64,000 nt of DNA from Morganella morganii (GCF_019242955.1 NZ_CP066129.1:3844001-3908000); one strand, 5' to 3'; counted from the first letter of the stretch, positions 10,824-21,800 are shown. Notes: generated from the sequence alone by a model not told the origin. Program-made: numbers and translations.

Positions 10824-11129
10824 ATGTTAACTAAGAAAGACAAAAAAAGATTAAAGAAAGCAAGGTATAACATTGGTTACATTAGTATAAAGTCAAATAT
10901 CTTGGCAACACTTCATGCGACTGCAGTTTCTTTTTTTATAGTACTGCTATTCCAAAGCGTAAATAATGATCCTATTTATATAGATATTATATTTTCGTTT
11001 TTAGCATCACTCCTTGTTTATTTATTTATTTCTGTATATTTATTCGGGAGTATACTACTATGCTTAAAATTATCACTAAGTTATTTCTGTAATTTATACA
11101 AAAAATATTTTCTTACTTCAATCCGCTAG
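10824..11129 (+). CDS. Small membrane protein, candidate T6SS immunity protein
   Basis: I do not recognise this 101-residue protein. The ATG at 10824 is preceded by AGGA at six bases; the reading frame also opens upstream from a TTG at 10788. A Lys-rich cytoplasmic-like N-terminus (MLTKKDKKRLKKARYN) is followed by hydrophobic segments at about 26-45 and 52-85. The gene is very AT-rich. It converges on the DUF4225-like effector gene, and the stop codons of both share the palindrome CTAG. Multi-pass inner membrane proteins are common immunity partners for membrane-acting effectors, so an immunity role is inferred from position and topology only. Confidence 0.6.
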   Translation: MLTKKDKKRLKKARYNIGYISIKSNILATLHATAVSFFIVLLFQSVNNDPIYIDIIFSFLASLLVYLFISVYLFGSILLCLKLSLSYFCNLYKKYFLTSIR

Positions 11130-12052
11130 TCATCAATCAATTCGGATATAATCACCTTAAGCTTATATGCAGCCATGCCCGATTGATACAGAAATACAGG
11201 CCTATACATCTGCTTAAATTTATATGTAAAGTCAGAACGAAATGCATGCCATAAAAAATACCCACCTTTGTCGCCAAACCATCGCTCCATTGCTGTTGGA
11301 TAAACAACACCATTTCGGGTAGGTACAGGAAGGTGTAATAATCTGTTTGGATTTTTTAACTTAACCAAGGCACCAAATGAAAGATAAACATTGACACCAA
11401 AATCTACAAATTTATAGGCCAACTCTCCACTATGCCTGCTATACCCTGCATATTCAGAAATATCAGCCATCGTATTTTGTAAAAAATTAAGATCATTACC
11501 GCCGTATTTTCCTTTGGTAAAATCATACATCAATATATTTCCATGCTCTACTATATTACTACCTCCGGTTATAATAGCTAATACACCGATTCCTTTTAAT
11601 CTATTTGACCTAATCATTTGTCCGGTTCTGAATGTTAAATACCCACCTGCAACCTGAAGTACACCACCAATAATTTCACCTGTCTTTTTTGCATAAAAAA
11701 CCCATCCTTGCTCTTCAAATTGTTCAGTTGCCTCATAAACAGACCAGTCATTCCGTCTGCCACGTTGGTAATCAGCCTCTTCACTTTGGTACAAATAAAC
11801 AAGACCATTAAACGCATTATCCCGGCCTTGCCTGTAAGCATAATGATCCTCCGCTGAACTCCGCTTGCGGTAAAATTCTTCCCGCAGATACGCTATTGCC
11901 TTACGGATATTCTCACGGTAAATTATTTTTACTTCCGGGTCATATAAAAGATAGGATGCCGCGCGTTCAGAAAGCGTTTTCAGCTTATTGCAATAATCAT
12001 CGAATTCACGGTTGTAAGCGGGTTGCGTCGATAATACACGGGCTGTTGGCAT
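11126..12052 (-). CDS. DUF4225-like candidate T6SS effector
   Basis: This 308-residue protein lies immediately downstream of hcp with a TGATG stop/start overlap, so the two are translationally coupled. The N-terminal 120 residues are charged and helical (RENIRKAIAYLREEFYRKR). Residues 124-168 form a glycine-rich hydrophobic hairpin (GEIIGGVLQVAGGYLTF, then GIGVLAIITGGSNIVEHG), the pattern I associate with DUF4225 proteins found next to hcp and proposed to insert into membranes. The C-terminal 130 residues have no motif I recognise. Assignment as an Hcp-delivered antibacterial effector is inference from linkage and the DUF4225-like core. Confidence 0.65.
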   Translation of the reverse strand: MPTARVLSTQPAYNREFDDYCNKLKTLSERAASYLLYDPEVKIIYRENIRKAIAYLREEFYRKRSSAEDHYAYRQGRDNAFNGLVYLYQSEEADYQRGRRNDWSVYEATEQFEEQGWVFYAKKTGEIIGGVLQVAGGYLTFRTGQMIRSNRLKGIGVLAIITGGSNIVEHGNILMYDFTKGKYGGNDLNFLQNTMADISEYAGYSRHSGELAYKFVDFGVNVYLSFGALVKLKNPNRLLHLPVPTRNGVVYPTAMERWFGDKGGYFLWHAFRSDFTYKFKQMYRPVFLYQSGMAAYKLKVIISELIDD

Positions 12053-12531
12053 CAGAAACTCCTGTCATCCCAGATACTGTAAGAACTGGTTCCTGCCATA
12101 ACGTGATCCCATGTTATGGACTTAAAGCGGATTGAAAGACTTTCTTCCGGTTGTGAATCGTTATGTGTAACAGAGTTCGGATAGAAACAGTTAAGACTGA
12201 CAATTGCAGCTCCGGTCAGTTTTATTTTGTAATATAATTCCATACTGCCGTTCATCCCAGTGCGGTAAAATGAAAAATCACACGCCAATATTTCATTATT
12301 TGTCAGCGCCTGAGCAAGAAGCGGGGATGACTTATCAATCGGTTTACGGATATCCAGCGGCTGAAAATTGACATTCTGTCCCATCGACATACCGGAGGAA
12401 ACTTCAAACACCAGTATTTCATCTTCATGTCCCGACTGATATTTATTTCCGATCGAATCAATCGTTGAAGCCCCCCGGGAAATTAATCCTTGTTTATTAC
12501 CGGTTACTGACAGATAGATGATGTTGGCCAC
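12052..12531 (-). CDS. hcp: Type VI secretion system tube protein Hcp
   Basis: Hcp forms the stacked hexameric rings of the T6SS inner tube and carries small effectors in its lumen. The 159-residue product shows the family landmarks SIGNKYQSGHEDEI, PIDKSSPLLAQALTNNE, the FYRTG strand, THNDSQPEE and the C-terminal AGTSSYSIWDDR. No other T6SS structural gene occurs in the window, so this is an orphan hcp that would use an apparatus encoded elsewhere. It is followed by the coupled effector gene. The locus sits in the dacB-obgE junction, and its low GC content suggests horizontal acquisition. Confidence 0.93.
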   Translation of the reverse strand: MANIIYLSVTGNKQGLISRGASTIDSIGNKYQSGHEDEILVFEVSSGMSMGQNVNFQPLDIRKPIDKSSPLLAQALTNNEILACDFSFYRTGMNGSMELYYKIKLTGAAIVSLNCFYPNSVTHNDSQPEESLSIRFKSITWDHVMAGTSSYSIWDDRSF

Positions 12532-12672
12532 TTGTCGTCCTTATGACAAAAGAAAATTTACCTTAAGTTCACCATCTTATTCATGCGGGTGCAATAAAAA
12601 TACCGTGATTAACATAAACAGAATTTATTTTTTCGGTGAGAATCGCAATACAGCCCTCATTCCCTCATCCAT

Positions 12673-12713
12673 AAAAAAACCCGGTAGTCGGGTAACCAAC
12701 TATCGGGTTTTTA
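12673..12713 (-). terminator. Intrinsic terminator downstream of obgE
   Basis: The minus strand pairs AAACCCG with CGGGTTT, extended imperfectly through TAGT/ACTA, followed by seven U residues. It ends the rplU-rpmA-obgE transcript before the hcp module. Confidence 0.8.
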
Positions 12714-12729
12714 TTCAGAACTCTGACGA

Positions 12730-13938
<1,209 letters not shown>

Positions 13939-13971
13939 TCAGTATGACCCGGGATGACGTTTTACGCATAT

Positions 13972-14002
13972 AAAAAGCCCTGCAAAAGGTTTGCAGGGCT
14001 TT
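13972..14002 (-). terminator. Intrinsic terminator downstream of rpmA
   Basis: A perfect 13-base stem AAAGCCCTGCAAA/TTTGCAGGGCTTT with a three-base loop lies between rpmA and obgE, with U residues following on the minus strand. It should attenuate transcription from the ribosomal genes into obgE. Confidence 0.8.
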
Positions 14003-14027
14003 CGGACTCGGTTAAGACGTGAAAAAC

Positions 14028-14297
<270 letters not shown>

Positions 14298-14305
14298 CTA
14301 TTAAC

Positions 14306-14614
14306 TTAAGCGATACCGGTGATTTTAACATCAGTGAACCACTGACGGTGGCCCTGCTGTTTCCGGCTGTGTTTACGACGACGGAACTTAACGATTTTAA
14401 TTTTATCGCCGCGACCGTGTGTAACCACTTCAGCTTTAATTTTAACACCTTCAACGACTGGAGCGCCGATCTTGATGTCTTCACCATTTGCAACCATCAG
14501 AACCTGGTCAAACTCAACAGTTTCACCTGTTGCGATGTCCAGCTTTTCCAAGCGAACGATTTGACCTTCGCTGACCCGGTGTTGTTTACCACCACTTTGG
14601 AAAACCGCGTACAT
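14306..14614 (-). CDS. rplU: 50S ribosomal protein L21
   Basis: L21 binds 23S rRNA early in 50S assembly. The ATG at 14612-14614 gives 102 residues starting [20 protein letters not shown] and including the conserved [20 protein letters not shown]-terminal region. The frame is open nine codons further upstream, but that extension is not part of the family. A strong promoter lies about 80 bases upstream. It is the first gene of the L21-L27 operon. Confidence 0.98.
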   Translation of the reverse strand: MYAVFQSGGKQHRVSEGQIVRLEKLDIATGETVEFDQVLMVANGEDIKIGAPVVEGVKIKAEVVTHGRGDKIKIVKFRRRKHSRKQQGHRQWFTDVKITGIA

Positions 14615-14691
14615 ATTAACTCCGCTTTCCGCACACCCCATAAAATTTGATTCTCAGAGTGCACTATAAAATTATTCACAATAGGGCGCGG

Positions 14692-14720
14692 ATTTTACGC
14701 AAAAATGCCGCAAATGACAA
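14692..14720 (-). promoter_or_regulatory. Predicted sigma-70 promoter of rplU-rpmA
   Basis: On the minus strand a TTGTCA box is followed after exactly 17 bases by TAAAAT. It lies about 80 bases upstream of rplU in the region shared with the divergent ispB gene. Confidence 0.7.
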
Positions 14721-14877
14721 GTGCTGAAAACGATCTAATGATAAAAAAATCGTCACTTTACAGATAGCCGTTTATTTGCGGCTTTTTTACAGTACAATCA
14801 CAAAATATAAAAAAACGCTGCTATCATAAACCATTACCTTTGATCGGGATGTCAAAAACAAGGTTAAAGCAAGTCAT

Positions 14878-15849
14878 ATGAACTCAGAACAAATAATCGC
14901 GCTGACGGCGGATGATATGGCCGCAGTCAATCAAAAGATTCAAAAACAGCTGACCTCAGACGTATCGCTCATCAACCAGCTGGGTTATTACATTATCAGC
15001 GGCGGCGGGAAACGGATCCGCCCGATGATCGCCGTACTGACCGGCCGGGCTCTGGGCTATGACGGCGACAAACATATTCAGGTGGCGGCACTGATCGAAT
15101 TTATCCATACCGCCACCCTGCTGCACGACGATGTGGTGGATGAATCCGACATGCGCCGCGGCAAACAGACGGCTAACGAAGTGTTCGGTAATGCTGCCAG
15201 TGTGCTGGTCGGGGATTTTATCTACACACGATCTTTTCAGATGATGACGGATCTGGATTCCATGCGAGTGCTGAAACTGATGTCAGAAGCGACAAACGTG
15301 ATCGCGGAAGGTGAAGTACTGCAACTGATGAACTGCAACGATCCGGATATCAGCGAAGCGGATTACATGCAGGTTATCTACAGCAAAACCGCCCGTCTGT
15401 TTGAAGCCGCCTCGCAATCTGCCGCGATTCTGGCCGGTGCCACCGCGGAGCAGGAGAAAGCATTGCAGGATTACGGCCGGTATCTCGGCACGGCTTTCCA
15501 GCTGATCGATGATGTTCTGGACTATGATGCGGATAATACGACACTCGGTAAAAATACCGGGGATGATCTCGATGAAGGCAAGCCGACACTTCCGCTGCTT
15601 CATGCCATGCACAACGGCAATGCGGAAGAATCCGCGCTGATCCGTCAGGCGATAGAACAGGGTAACGGGCGTCATCTGCTGGAGCAGGTGCTTACCGTGA
15701 TGAAGCGCTGCGGCTCTCTGGCATACACCTATGCCCGCGCCGAAGAAGAAGCAGACAAAGCGATCGCATCGCTGTCTGCACTGCCGGACTCTCAGTACAA
15801 AGATGCCCTGGCAGGTCTGGCACATATCGCGGTCCGCCGCTCTGCCTGA
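14878..15849 (+). CDS. ispB: Octaprenyl diphosphate synthase
   Basis: IspB elongates farnesyl diphosphate to octaprenyl diphosphate for the ubiquinone and menaquinone side chain. The 323-residue product has the first aspartate-rich motif DDVVD at 84-88, the second QLIDDVLDYDAD near residue 208, and the GGGKRIRPM diphosphate-binding stretch at 42-50. Length matches E. coli. It is divergent from rplU and followed by a bidirectional terminator shared with the Mu-like regulator gene. Confidence 0.96.
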   Translation: MNSEQIIALTADDMAAVNQKIQKQLTSDVSLINQLGYYIISGGGKRIRPMIAVLTGRALGYDGDKHIQVAALIEFIHTATLLHDDVVDESDMRRGKQTANEVFGNAASVLVGDFIYTRSFQMMTDLDSMRVLKLMSEATNVIAEGEVLQLMNCNDPDISEADYMQVIYSKTARLFEAASQSAAILAGATAEQEKALQDYGRYLGTAFQLIDDVLDYDADNTTLGKNTGDDLDEGKPTLPLLHAMHNGNAEESALIRQAIEQGNGRHLLEQVLTVMKRCGSLAYTYARAEEEADKAIASLSALPDSQYKDALAGLAHIAVRRSA

Positions 15850-15856
15850 TCACAGA

Positions 15857-15892
15857 GAAAAAACGGGATCTGTAAAGATCCCGTTTTTTTAT
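15857..15892. terminator. Bidirectional terminator after ispB
   Basis: AAACGGGATC pairs with GATCCCGTTT around a short loop, with A residues to the left and seven T residues to the right. It lies between the convergent ispB and Mu-type regulator genes. Confidence 0.85.
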
Positions 15893-16275
15893 TCCGGTTT
15901 TTCGTCCTGCTCCCGGCTGCCCGGAAGCTCCTGTGCATCGAGATGCTGGATCAGTTTAGCTAAACCTTCCCGCAGAATGAACGTGACAATTTTTTCGCGC
16001 TCCTCTCTGGTGAGCTGATAATAAGCTTCCACCCAAATCAGAAACGCATCCTGCCGCTTTGCCTGATAGCTCGCGCTGTTGTCACACGCATGCAGGATTG
16101 CCTGAACTTCATCCGGCAGACTATCGATACTGTACTCGACTGCTTTTCCCTGCACGCCGCGCTTGCGCCGCTGATGCCAGCCTTCCCGTCTCGCCATCAG
16201 GTTGACACCTTGAGGAGATGATGGCAAGCCCGCCAAACCAACCAATTCCTTCGCGGAATACCATTCTTTTTTCAT
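15889..16275 (-). CDS. Mu-type HTH DNA-binding protein (MuA/repressor N-terminal-like)
   Basis: The 128-residue protein begins with a Mu-type DNA-binding domain: MKKEWYSAKELVGLAGLPSS, then the wing region with GW followed by RRKRGVQGKAVEYSIDSLP. This closely follows the enhancer/operator-binding domain of phage Mu transposase and repressor. The C-terminal half (about 65-128) is helical and charged and carries no transposase catalytic domain, so it is not a transposase remnant cut mid-domain. It is divergent from an Ner-like gene across a 579-base AT-rich region, recalling the c/ner control region of Mu. A chromosomal transcription-factor role is inferred; targets are unknown. Confidence 0.75.
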   Translation of the reverse strand: MKKEWYSAKELVGLAGLPSSPQGVNLMARREGWHQRRKRGVQGKAVEYSIDSLPDEVQAILHACDNSASYQAKRQDAFLIWVEAYYQLTREEREKIVTFILREGLAKLIQHLDAQELPGSREQDEKPE

Positions 16276-16854
16276 CTTTTCTCCTGCAACCCATTTTCAG
16301 CAAAAAATCGGCAATTTCTGTGTTTAAACTGCGTGAATCTGCCGGGCACTTTCCTAAAAATGACAAATGCTTTATCTGCACTGAATTTTTTAACTAATTC
16401 CGGATCTACACCGATTTTTACGGGATTATTTTACAAACACAAGGATAAAACATTATTTATTTGTGAATAATCGGCATATTTTGTTACAACAACGGTAAGC
16501 ACTTAATACAATGATCGTCGGGCAGAAAATGAGATCCGGCTCAGTGCTGCTGACGTATCACACCTGGTAACAGATAAAAATCGCTTTTGTTTCATCAACA
16601 AACTCCTTATGTTAAGTAAGCAAATATGCTTACCTCATTCAGTCCTTTGCGTTACCTGCACATTTTCATTCTGTTTCTTAATTCTGTAACAGAGTTCAAA
16701 AAAGATATTTTTAAGAAAAAATTTAAGAAAATATTTAGAAAAATAATGGTATTTTATTTTCTTAATAACGAATTGAATTCATCTTTAATGTGATGGCAAC
16801 CCGTTATTTATACCACTAACACGGCATTAATCTAAAATAAAAAGGACTCAATAT
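16276..16854. other. AT-rich control region between two Mu-like regulators
   Basis: This 579-base gap has no credible open reading frame and is strongly AT-rich, particularly 16660-16790. It contains a perfect dyad of the heptamer GTAAGCA (listed separately) and a further copy of the heptamer at 16495-16501. It should hold the promoters of both flanking regulator genes. Confidence 0.55.
16616..16633. promoter_or_regulatory. Candidate operator dyad GTAAGCA-n4-TGCTTAC
   Basis: Two perfect inverted heptamers are separated by four bases in the divergent control region, and a third heptamer copy occurs about 115 bases to the left at 16495-16501. Binding by either of the flanking Mu-like proteins is inference. 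Confidence 0.45.
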
Positions 16855-17121
16855 ATGGATTCCGGTAAATCTGACTGGCACCCTGCTGATATTATTGCTG
16901 CGCTGAAGAAACGGGGGACAACCCTGGCCGCCCTGTCACGTAACGCAGGGCTCAGCTCCTCAACGCTCGCCAATGCGCTCTCCCGCCCGTGGCCGAAAGG
17001 TGAATGGCTCATCGCAGACTTTCTCGCCGTCCATCCGTCGGAGATTTGGCCCAGCCGTTATTTTAATTCTATCACAGGTGAATTATTAGATAGGAAAATA
17101 AGAGTGAAGGTAACTAATTAA
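16855..17121 (+). CDS. sfsB: Ner-like transcriptional regulator SfsB/Nlp
   Basis: The 88-residue protein is a Ner-family HTH regulator. DWHPADIIAALKKRG and LANALSRPWPKGEWLIADFL followed by IWPSRYF match the phage Mu Ner protein almost motif by motif. The E. coli homologue SfsB (Nlp), adjacent to ispB, has been linked to maltose gene expression. The ATG at 16855 is preceded by AAGGA at suitable spacing. It lies between ispB and mdh, divergent from a MuA-like DNA-binding protein. Confidence 0.9.
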   Translation: MDSGKSDWHPADIIAALKKRGTTLAALSRNAGLSSSTLANALSRPWPKGEWLIADFLAVHPSEIWPSRYFNSITGELLDRKIRVKVTN

Positions 17122-17144
17122 TTTCAATATATAGTTATAAAAAC

Positions 17145-17178
17145 AATAAAACCGCTAATCATAATTAGCGGTTTTATT
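17145..17178. terminator. Bidirectional terminator between sfsB and mdh
   Basis: A perfect 15-base stem (AATAAAACCGCTAAT and its complement) with a four-base loop lies between the convergent sfsB and mdh genes. Confidence 0.85.
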
Positions 17179-17214
17179 TACGGCTCAAAAAAATAAATAC
17201 AACTATTTAATAAC

Positions 17215-18153
17215 TCAGCTGTTAATAAATTTCTCGCCAAGTGCAATATCCGCTTTCAGCACATCCAGCATGCCGTTAAGCGCTTTCTCTTCATAGGCGC
17301 TGAGTGACCCGATATCCAGACGCTTTTCAACACCGTTTTTGCCTAATACGACCGGCTGGGCAAAGAAACGGGCATATTTGCCGTCGCCTTCGGTGTAGGT
17401 GCATTCCACCACATTGCTTTCACCCTGCATGGCGCGAACCAGTGACAGACCGAAACGTGCAGCAGCCTGGCCCATAGAAAGTGTCGCGGACCCGCCGCCT
17501 GCTTTGGCTTCCACAACTTCTGTACCCGCGTTCTGAATACGCTTGGTCAGGCTGTCAATTTCCGCATCACTGAAGCTGACGCCCGGGATCTGAGACAGCA
17601 GCGGCAGAATAGTCACACCGGAGTGTCCGCCGATAACCGGCACTTCCAGCTCCTGTGGTTTCTTCCCTTTCAGTTCCGCCACAAAGGTGTTGGAGCGGAT
17701 AATATCCAGCGTGGTAACGCCGAACAGACGATTTTTGTCATACACACCGGCTTTTTTCAGCACTTCTGCCGCAATAGCTACCGTGGTGTTTACCGGGTTG
17801 GTGATGATACCGATTAACGCTTTCGGGCAGGTTTTGGCAATTTTTTCCACCAGATTACGCACGATCCCTGCGTTCACATTAAACAGATCAGAACGATCCA
17901 TGCCGGGTTTACGGGCCACACCGGCAGAAATCAGGACAATATCCGCACCTTCTAATGCAGGGGTAGGATCTTCCCCGGCAAATCCGGTGATCCGGACGTC
18001 TGTCGGAATATGGCTGAGATCTTTTGCCACACCCGGAGTGACCGGTGCGATATCATATAAAGTAAGATCTGAACCGGAAGGAAGCTGGGTTTTAAGAAGA
18101 AGGGCGAGAGCCTGACCAATACCACCTGCTGCTCCGAGAACTGCAACTTTCAT
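17215..18153 (-). CDS. mdh: Malate dehydrogenase
   Basis: Mdh interconverts malate and oxaloacetate with NAD in the citric acid cycle. The ATG at 18151-18153 gives 312 residues, equal to E. coli, starting [20 protein letters not shown] with the NAD-binding glycine motif. The substrate and catalytic region shows [15 protein letters not shown] and the active-site histidine in [11 protein letters not shown]. The reading frame extends 26 codons upstream without family similarity, so that start is rejected. It is divergent from argR, a conserved arrangement. Confidence 0.97.
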   Translation of the reverse strand: MKVAVLGAAGGIGQALALLLKTQLPSGSDLTLYDIAPVTPGVAKDLSHIPTDVRITGFAGEDPTPALEGADIVLISAGVARKPGMDRSDLFNVNAGIVRNLVEKIAKTCPKALIGIITNPVNTTVAIAAEVLKKAGVYDKNRLFGVTTLDIIRSNTFVAELKGKKPQELEVPVIGGHSGVTILPLLSQIPGVSFSDAEIDSLTKRIQNAGTEVVEAKAGGGSATLSMGQAAARFGLSLVRAMQGESNVVECTYTEGDGKYARFFAQPVVLGKNGVEKRLDIGSLSAYEEKALNGMLDVLKADIALGEKFINS

Positions 18154-19072
<919 letters not shown>

Positions 19073-19089
19073 TCCGCCGTTAATCATAC

Positions 19090-19129
19090 AAAAACCGCGC
19101 GGTACTGATGTCCCGCGCGGTTTTTTTTC
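19090..19129 (+). terminator. Intrinsic terminator downstream of argR
   Basis: A perfect AACCGCGCGG/CCGCGCGGTT stem followed by eight T residues, 20 bases after the argR stop. The A-run on the left could also support termination of mpl from the other strand. Confidence 0.88.
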
Positions 19130-19171
19130 TTAGTCTTCAAATTCTCAGCTTTCACATTCTCAGCTGTCAGA

Positions 19172-20524
19172 TTACTTCAGCTTTTCCAGCAGTTTATCGT
19201 GGATACCGCCGAAGCTGCCGTTGCTCATCACCAGGATATGATCTCCCGGCTGAGCATGCCCGGCCACCATATTGACCAGTGCGTCCGGGTCTCCGGTCCA
19301 GTAAGCCGGCTGCACACAACGCTCGGTAATTTCACTGACCAGCCACGGAATATCTGCCGGCTGGAAGATAAACACTTCATCCGCACGACCCAGCGCAGGC
19401 GCGATATCGTCTTTGCTGATCCCCATTTTCATGGTGTTTGAGCGCGGTTCCAGCACCACAAGAATACGGGCGGTACCCCCGACCTTACTGCGCAGTGCCT
19501 GTAATGTGGCCAGAATCGCCGTCGGGTGATGTGCAAAGTCATCGTAGATACTGATGCCGTTTACCTGACCGCGCAGCTCAAGGCGGCGGCGGGCGTTGAT
19601 AAATTTACCCAGAGCACGGCAGGCTTCCGCCACCGGCACGCCGACGTGATGTGCGGCAGCAACCGCCATCAGGGCATTCTGCATATTATGCTCACCCACC
19701 AGTCCCCAGGTCACACGGCCGCTGATTTCGCCGTCATAGCGCACATCGAACTCACCGCAGTCATTAGTGATTTTCTCTGCCTGCCAGCGGGCATTATCGC
19801 CGGTATACTCTTCTTCACTCCAGCAGCCCATACCGATCACCTGTTTAAGATTGGCGTCCTGGGCAGGTGCAATAATTTTGCCGTCACCCGGCACCACACG
19901 CACCAGATGATGGAACTGTTTTTCAATTGCCGCGAGGTTTTCAAAGATATCCGCGTGATCAAATTCGAGGTTGTTAAGCAGCAGTGTACGCGGGCTGTAA
20001 TGCACAAATTTCGAGCGTTTATCAAAGAATGCACAGTCATATTCATCGGCTTCAATAACAAAGAACGGACTGTTACCCAGTGTGGCGGAGACATCAAAGT
20101 TCCCCGGAACACCGCCGATCAGGAAGCCCGGCTGATAACCGCAGTCTTCCAGAATCCAGGCCAGCATACCGGCTGTGGTGGTTTTCCCGTGAGTACCGGC
20201 AACCGCCAGCACCCAGCGTTCCGGTAAGACATGGTCATGCAGCCACTGCGGGCCGGAGGTGTAAGGGATTCCCAGGTTCAGCACCGCTTCAACACACGGA
20301 TTTCCGCGCTTCATGGCATTGCCGATCACCACCATATCCGGACGCGGCGTCAGTTGTGCCGGGTCGTAACCGGTGATCAGTTCGATCCCCTGCTCTGTCA
20401 GTAAATCACTCATCGGCGGGTAGACGTTCTGATCCGAGCCGGTCACTTTGTGCCCCTGTGCGCGGGCCAGGATAGCCAGGCTGCCCATGAAGGTGCCGCA
20501 GATACCGAGAATATGAATATGCAT
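19172..20524 (-). CDS. mpl: UDP-N-acetylmuramate:L-alanyl-gamma-D-glutamyl-meso-diaminopimelate ligase
   Basis: Mpl attaches recycled tripeptide to UDP-MurNAc in peptidoglycan recycling. The 450-residue protein has Mur-ligase features: the N-terminal HILGICGTFMGSLAILARAQG Rossmann-like loop region, the ATP motif AGTHGKTTTAGML, the EADEYDCAF motif and the late DDFAHHPTAI stretch. The start and length agree with E. coli (457). It is divergent from fbp. In E. coli the mpl-fbp pair lies at 96 minutes, far from argR, so the argR-mpl junction marks a rearrangement. Confidence 0.96.
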   Translation of the reverse strand: MHIHILGICGTFMGSLAILARAQGHKVTGSDQNVYPPMSDLLTEQGIELITGYDPAQLTPRPDMVVIGNAMKRGNPCVEAVLNLGIPYTSGPQWLHDHVLPERWVLAVAGTHGKTTTAGMLAWILEDCGYQPGFLIGGVPGNFDVSATLGNSPFFVIEADEYDCAFFDKRSKFVHYSPRTLLLNNLEFDHADIFENLAAIEKQFHHLVRVVPGDGKIIAPAQDANLKQVIGMGCWSEEEYTGDNARWQAEKITNDCGEFDVRYDGEISGRVTWGLVGEHNMQNALMAVAAAHHVGVPVAEACRALGKFINARRRLELRGQVNGISIYDDFAHHPTAILATLQALRSKVGGTARILVVLEPRSNTMKMGISKDDIAPALGRADEVFIFQPADIPWLVSEITERCVQPAYWTGDPDALVNMVAGHAQPGDHILVMSNGSFGGIHDKLLEKLK

Positions 20525-20691
20525 TATTTTTTATCCAATAGCATGACGTTGGTCACTATTCTAACCATCTCTCAAAAGAACTGAAACGGATTAGCCTATC
20601 AATTATGATTTTCTTTGGCTAAACTTGCACCCGCGTTTACGGGCAACCGCTTTCGTAATACTTTTATTTCACCCACTTCAGGACGTACGTC

Positions 20692-21705
20692 ATGAAAACA
20701 TTAGGCGAATTTATCGTCGAAAAACAGCAGGACTTTTCTCACGCCACCGGAGAACTGACTGCACTCCTCTCCGCGATTAAGTTAGGCGCTAAGATTATTC
20801 ACCGTGATATCAACAAAGCCGGGCTGGTTGATATCCTTGGTACTAATGGTATCTCAAACGTGCAGGGCGAAGTCCAGATGAAACTGGATCTTTACGCCAA
20901 CGAGAAACTGAAAGCCGCGCTGAAAGCCCGTGGTGAAGTTGCCGGTATTGCCTCTGAAGAAGAAGACGACATTGTTGTTTTTGAAGGCGGCCGTGCGGAA
21001 AACGCCAAATATGTGGTTCTGATGGACCCGCTCGACGGCTCATCCAACATTGATGTGAATGTGTCAGTCGGTACTATTTTCTCTATTTATCACCGTATCA
21101 CCCCGCTGGGCCAGCCGGTCACCGAAGCTGACTTCCTCCAGCCGGGCAACCGCCAGGTCGCTGCCGGTTACGTGGTGTACGGCTCATCCACCATGCTGGT
21201 TTACACAACCGGTAACGGTGTTCACGCCTTCACCTATGATCCGTCCCTGGGTGTGTTCTGCCTGTGTCAGGCTGATATGAAATTCCCGGAGAACGGCAAA
21301 ATGTATTCCATCAACGAAGGGAACTACATCCGTTTCCCTGTCGGCGTGAAAAAATACATCAAATACTGCCAGGAAGAAGATCCTGCGACAGATCGCCCGT
21401 ACACCACCCGTTATATCGGCTCGCTGGTAGCGGATTTCCACCGCAACCTGCTCAAGGGCGGGATCTACATCTATCCGAGCACCGCAAGCCATCCGAGCGG
21501 CAAACTGCGCCTGCTGTACGAGTGCAACCCGATGTCATTCCTCGCGGAACAGGCAGGCGGTAAAGCGAGTGACGGTAAGAACCGCATCCTCGATATCATT
21601 CCGGAAAAACTCCACCAGCGTTCACCGTACTTTGTCGGTACCCGCTCAATGGTAGAGAAAGCAGAAAGCTTTATGGCGGAATTCCCGGACGAAAACGGGA
21701 AGTAA
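20692..21705 (+). CDS. fbp: Class 1 fructose-1,6-bisphosphatase
   Basis: Fbp hydrolyses fructose-1,6-bisphosphate in gluconeogenesis. The 337-residue product begins [20 protein letters not shown], contains the acidic metal-binding EEED region and the signature [21 protein letters not shown], and ends with the [13 protein letters not shown] stretch. Length is close to E. coli (332). It is divergent from mpl and followed by a terminator before ppa. Confidence 0.97.
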   Translation: MKTLGEFIVEKQQDFSHATGELTALLSAIKLGAKIIHRDINKAGLVDILGTNGISNVQGEVQMKLDLYANEKLKAALKARGEVAGIASEEEDDIVVFEGGRAENAKYVVLMDPLDGSSNIDVNVSVGTIFSIYHRITPLGQPVTEADFLQPGNRQVAAGYVVYGSSTMLVYTTGNGVHAFTYDPSLGVFCLCQADMKFPENGKMYSINEGNYIRFPVGVKKYIKYCQEEDPATDRPYTTRYIGSLVADFHRNLLKGGIYIYPSTASHPSGKLRLLYECNPMSFLAEQAGGKASDGKNRILDIIPEKLHQRSPYFVGTRSMVEKAESFMAEFPDENGK

Positions 21706-21722
21706 GCAAGAGTAAGAGAAGG

Positions 21723-21751
21723 AAAAGGCGGTATACCACCGCCTTTTTTTC
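21723..21751 (+). terminator. Intrinsic terminator downstream of fbp
   Basis: AAGGCGGT/ACCGCCTT stem with a short loop followed by seven T residues, located between fbp and ppa. Confidence 0.88.
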
Positions 21752-21800
21752 GTTATAATATCCGCCACGCTATTTGTTCTGAAGATTAAGGAATCCGTTC

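Noticed and set aside
15889-16275. Mu-type protein as evidence of an integrated Mu-like prophage
   Set aside because: No transposase catalytic domain, B protein, portal, capsid or tail genes lie nearby, and ispB and mdh flank it closely.
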